This document shows, one piece after another, positions 4,998-6,192 of a stretch of DNA of 6,192 bases. Both the position numbers and the translations under genes were made by a program. This DNA is from Rhodoferax sp. (GTDB lineage: Bacteria > Pseudomonadota > Gammaproteobacteria > Burkholderiales > Burkholderiaceae_C): assembly GCA_021731215.1 (NCBI GenBank), contig JAKFXU010000473.1:1-6192 (forward strand). The letters run 5' to 3'. How positions within the stretch are numbered: position 1 is the first letter of the stretch; every line of letters begins with the position of its first letter. Below the pieces are notes generated by a model. The model saw only the letters and a list, made by a program, of their open reading frames with translations. It did no database searches and had not been told where the DNA came from.

Positions 4998-5069
4998 CTG
5001 GGTTCTCCGGTGGGTTCAAGGCGCCAAAGGGTCACTTCAGCGCGTAGGAGAACTGTAGTTGCCAGCCCC

Positions 5070-5115
5070 AAAAACTGAAGTCGGCAAACGGCTGCACACC
5101 TTGTAGGTGTTTGCC
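5070..5115 (-). terminator. Possible terminator downstream of dbpA
   Basis: GGCAAAC (5083-5089) pairs with GTTTGCC (5109-5115). An inner, mutually exclusive stem ACACCT/AGGTGT has a 3-nt loop (5096-5110). On the minus strand a run of five T follows 8 nt later (plus-strand A at 5070-5074). A further GGCTGC/GCAGCC stem overlaps the dbpA stop (5122-5141). The gap before the T run makes this a weak to moderate candidate. Confidence 0.35.
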
Positions 5116-5130
5116 TGACAGGGCTGCGGC

Positions 5131-6192
<1,062 letters not shown>

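Overview
The window is GC-rich, strongly codon-biased DNA that looks like a betaproteobacterium of the order Burkholderiales, probably Comamonadaceae (a Rhodoferax, Polaromonas or Acidovorax relative). This rests on the protein families present, the DUF6172-like gene, and a CCCCACGCT...GGGGGGC intergenic repeat that I recognise from that family. It is inference, not a database result.

Left part (1-2563). The window opens inside the 3' end of a fused isobutyryl-CoA mutase gene (icmF-like), which stops at 274. A second, diverged copy of the same 3' end lies at about 2381-2563. The two align without gaps over 183 bp with 33 mismatches by hand count (about 82% identity; about 86% over the last 138 bp), and most differences in the last 138 bp are at third codon positions. 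Between the copies, on the minus strand, lies the wreck of a small operon. It reads from right to left as a 21-codon tail or mini-ORF, then an AlbA_2/Schlafen-type ATPase-like DNA-binding regulator of the kind often embedded in type I restriction-modification operons, then the first 40 codons of what looks like an HsdS specificity subunit. All three are joined by ATGA stop/start overlaps. The regulator is broken twice: by an in-frame TGA where tryptophan is expected, and by a frameshift in a (CGAC)3 tetranucleotide tract, where a two-unit tract would restore a 626-residue protein. The HsdS-like frame meets the icmF stop codon exactly. The simplest reading is a type I restriction-type island that entered next to icmF together with a foreign icmF 3' end and is now truncated and decaying. 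No integrase or transposase is visible in the window.

Middle part (2564-3471). A hairpin with a short T tract follows the downstream icmF copy and is a plausible native icmF terminator. It is followed by two small minus-strand genes. One encodes a 55-residue, very basic protein of unknown function; the other encodes a DUF6172-like protein. A Comamonadaceae-type palindromic repeat lies between them. A 189-bp divergent intergenic region containing a perfect 18-bp GC palindrome leads to the next gene.

Right part (3472-6192). Two DEAD-box RNA helicases lie here: an RhlE-type enzyme on the plus strand, and DbpA on the minus strand with its N-terminus beyond the right edge. A 78-residue unknown protein on the minus strand sits between them. 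The helicases point towards each other. They are typical core-genome RNA remodelling and ribosome assembly enzymes and show no visible link to the decayed island.
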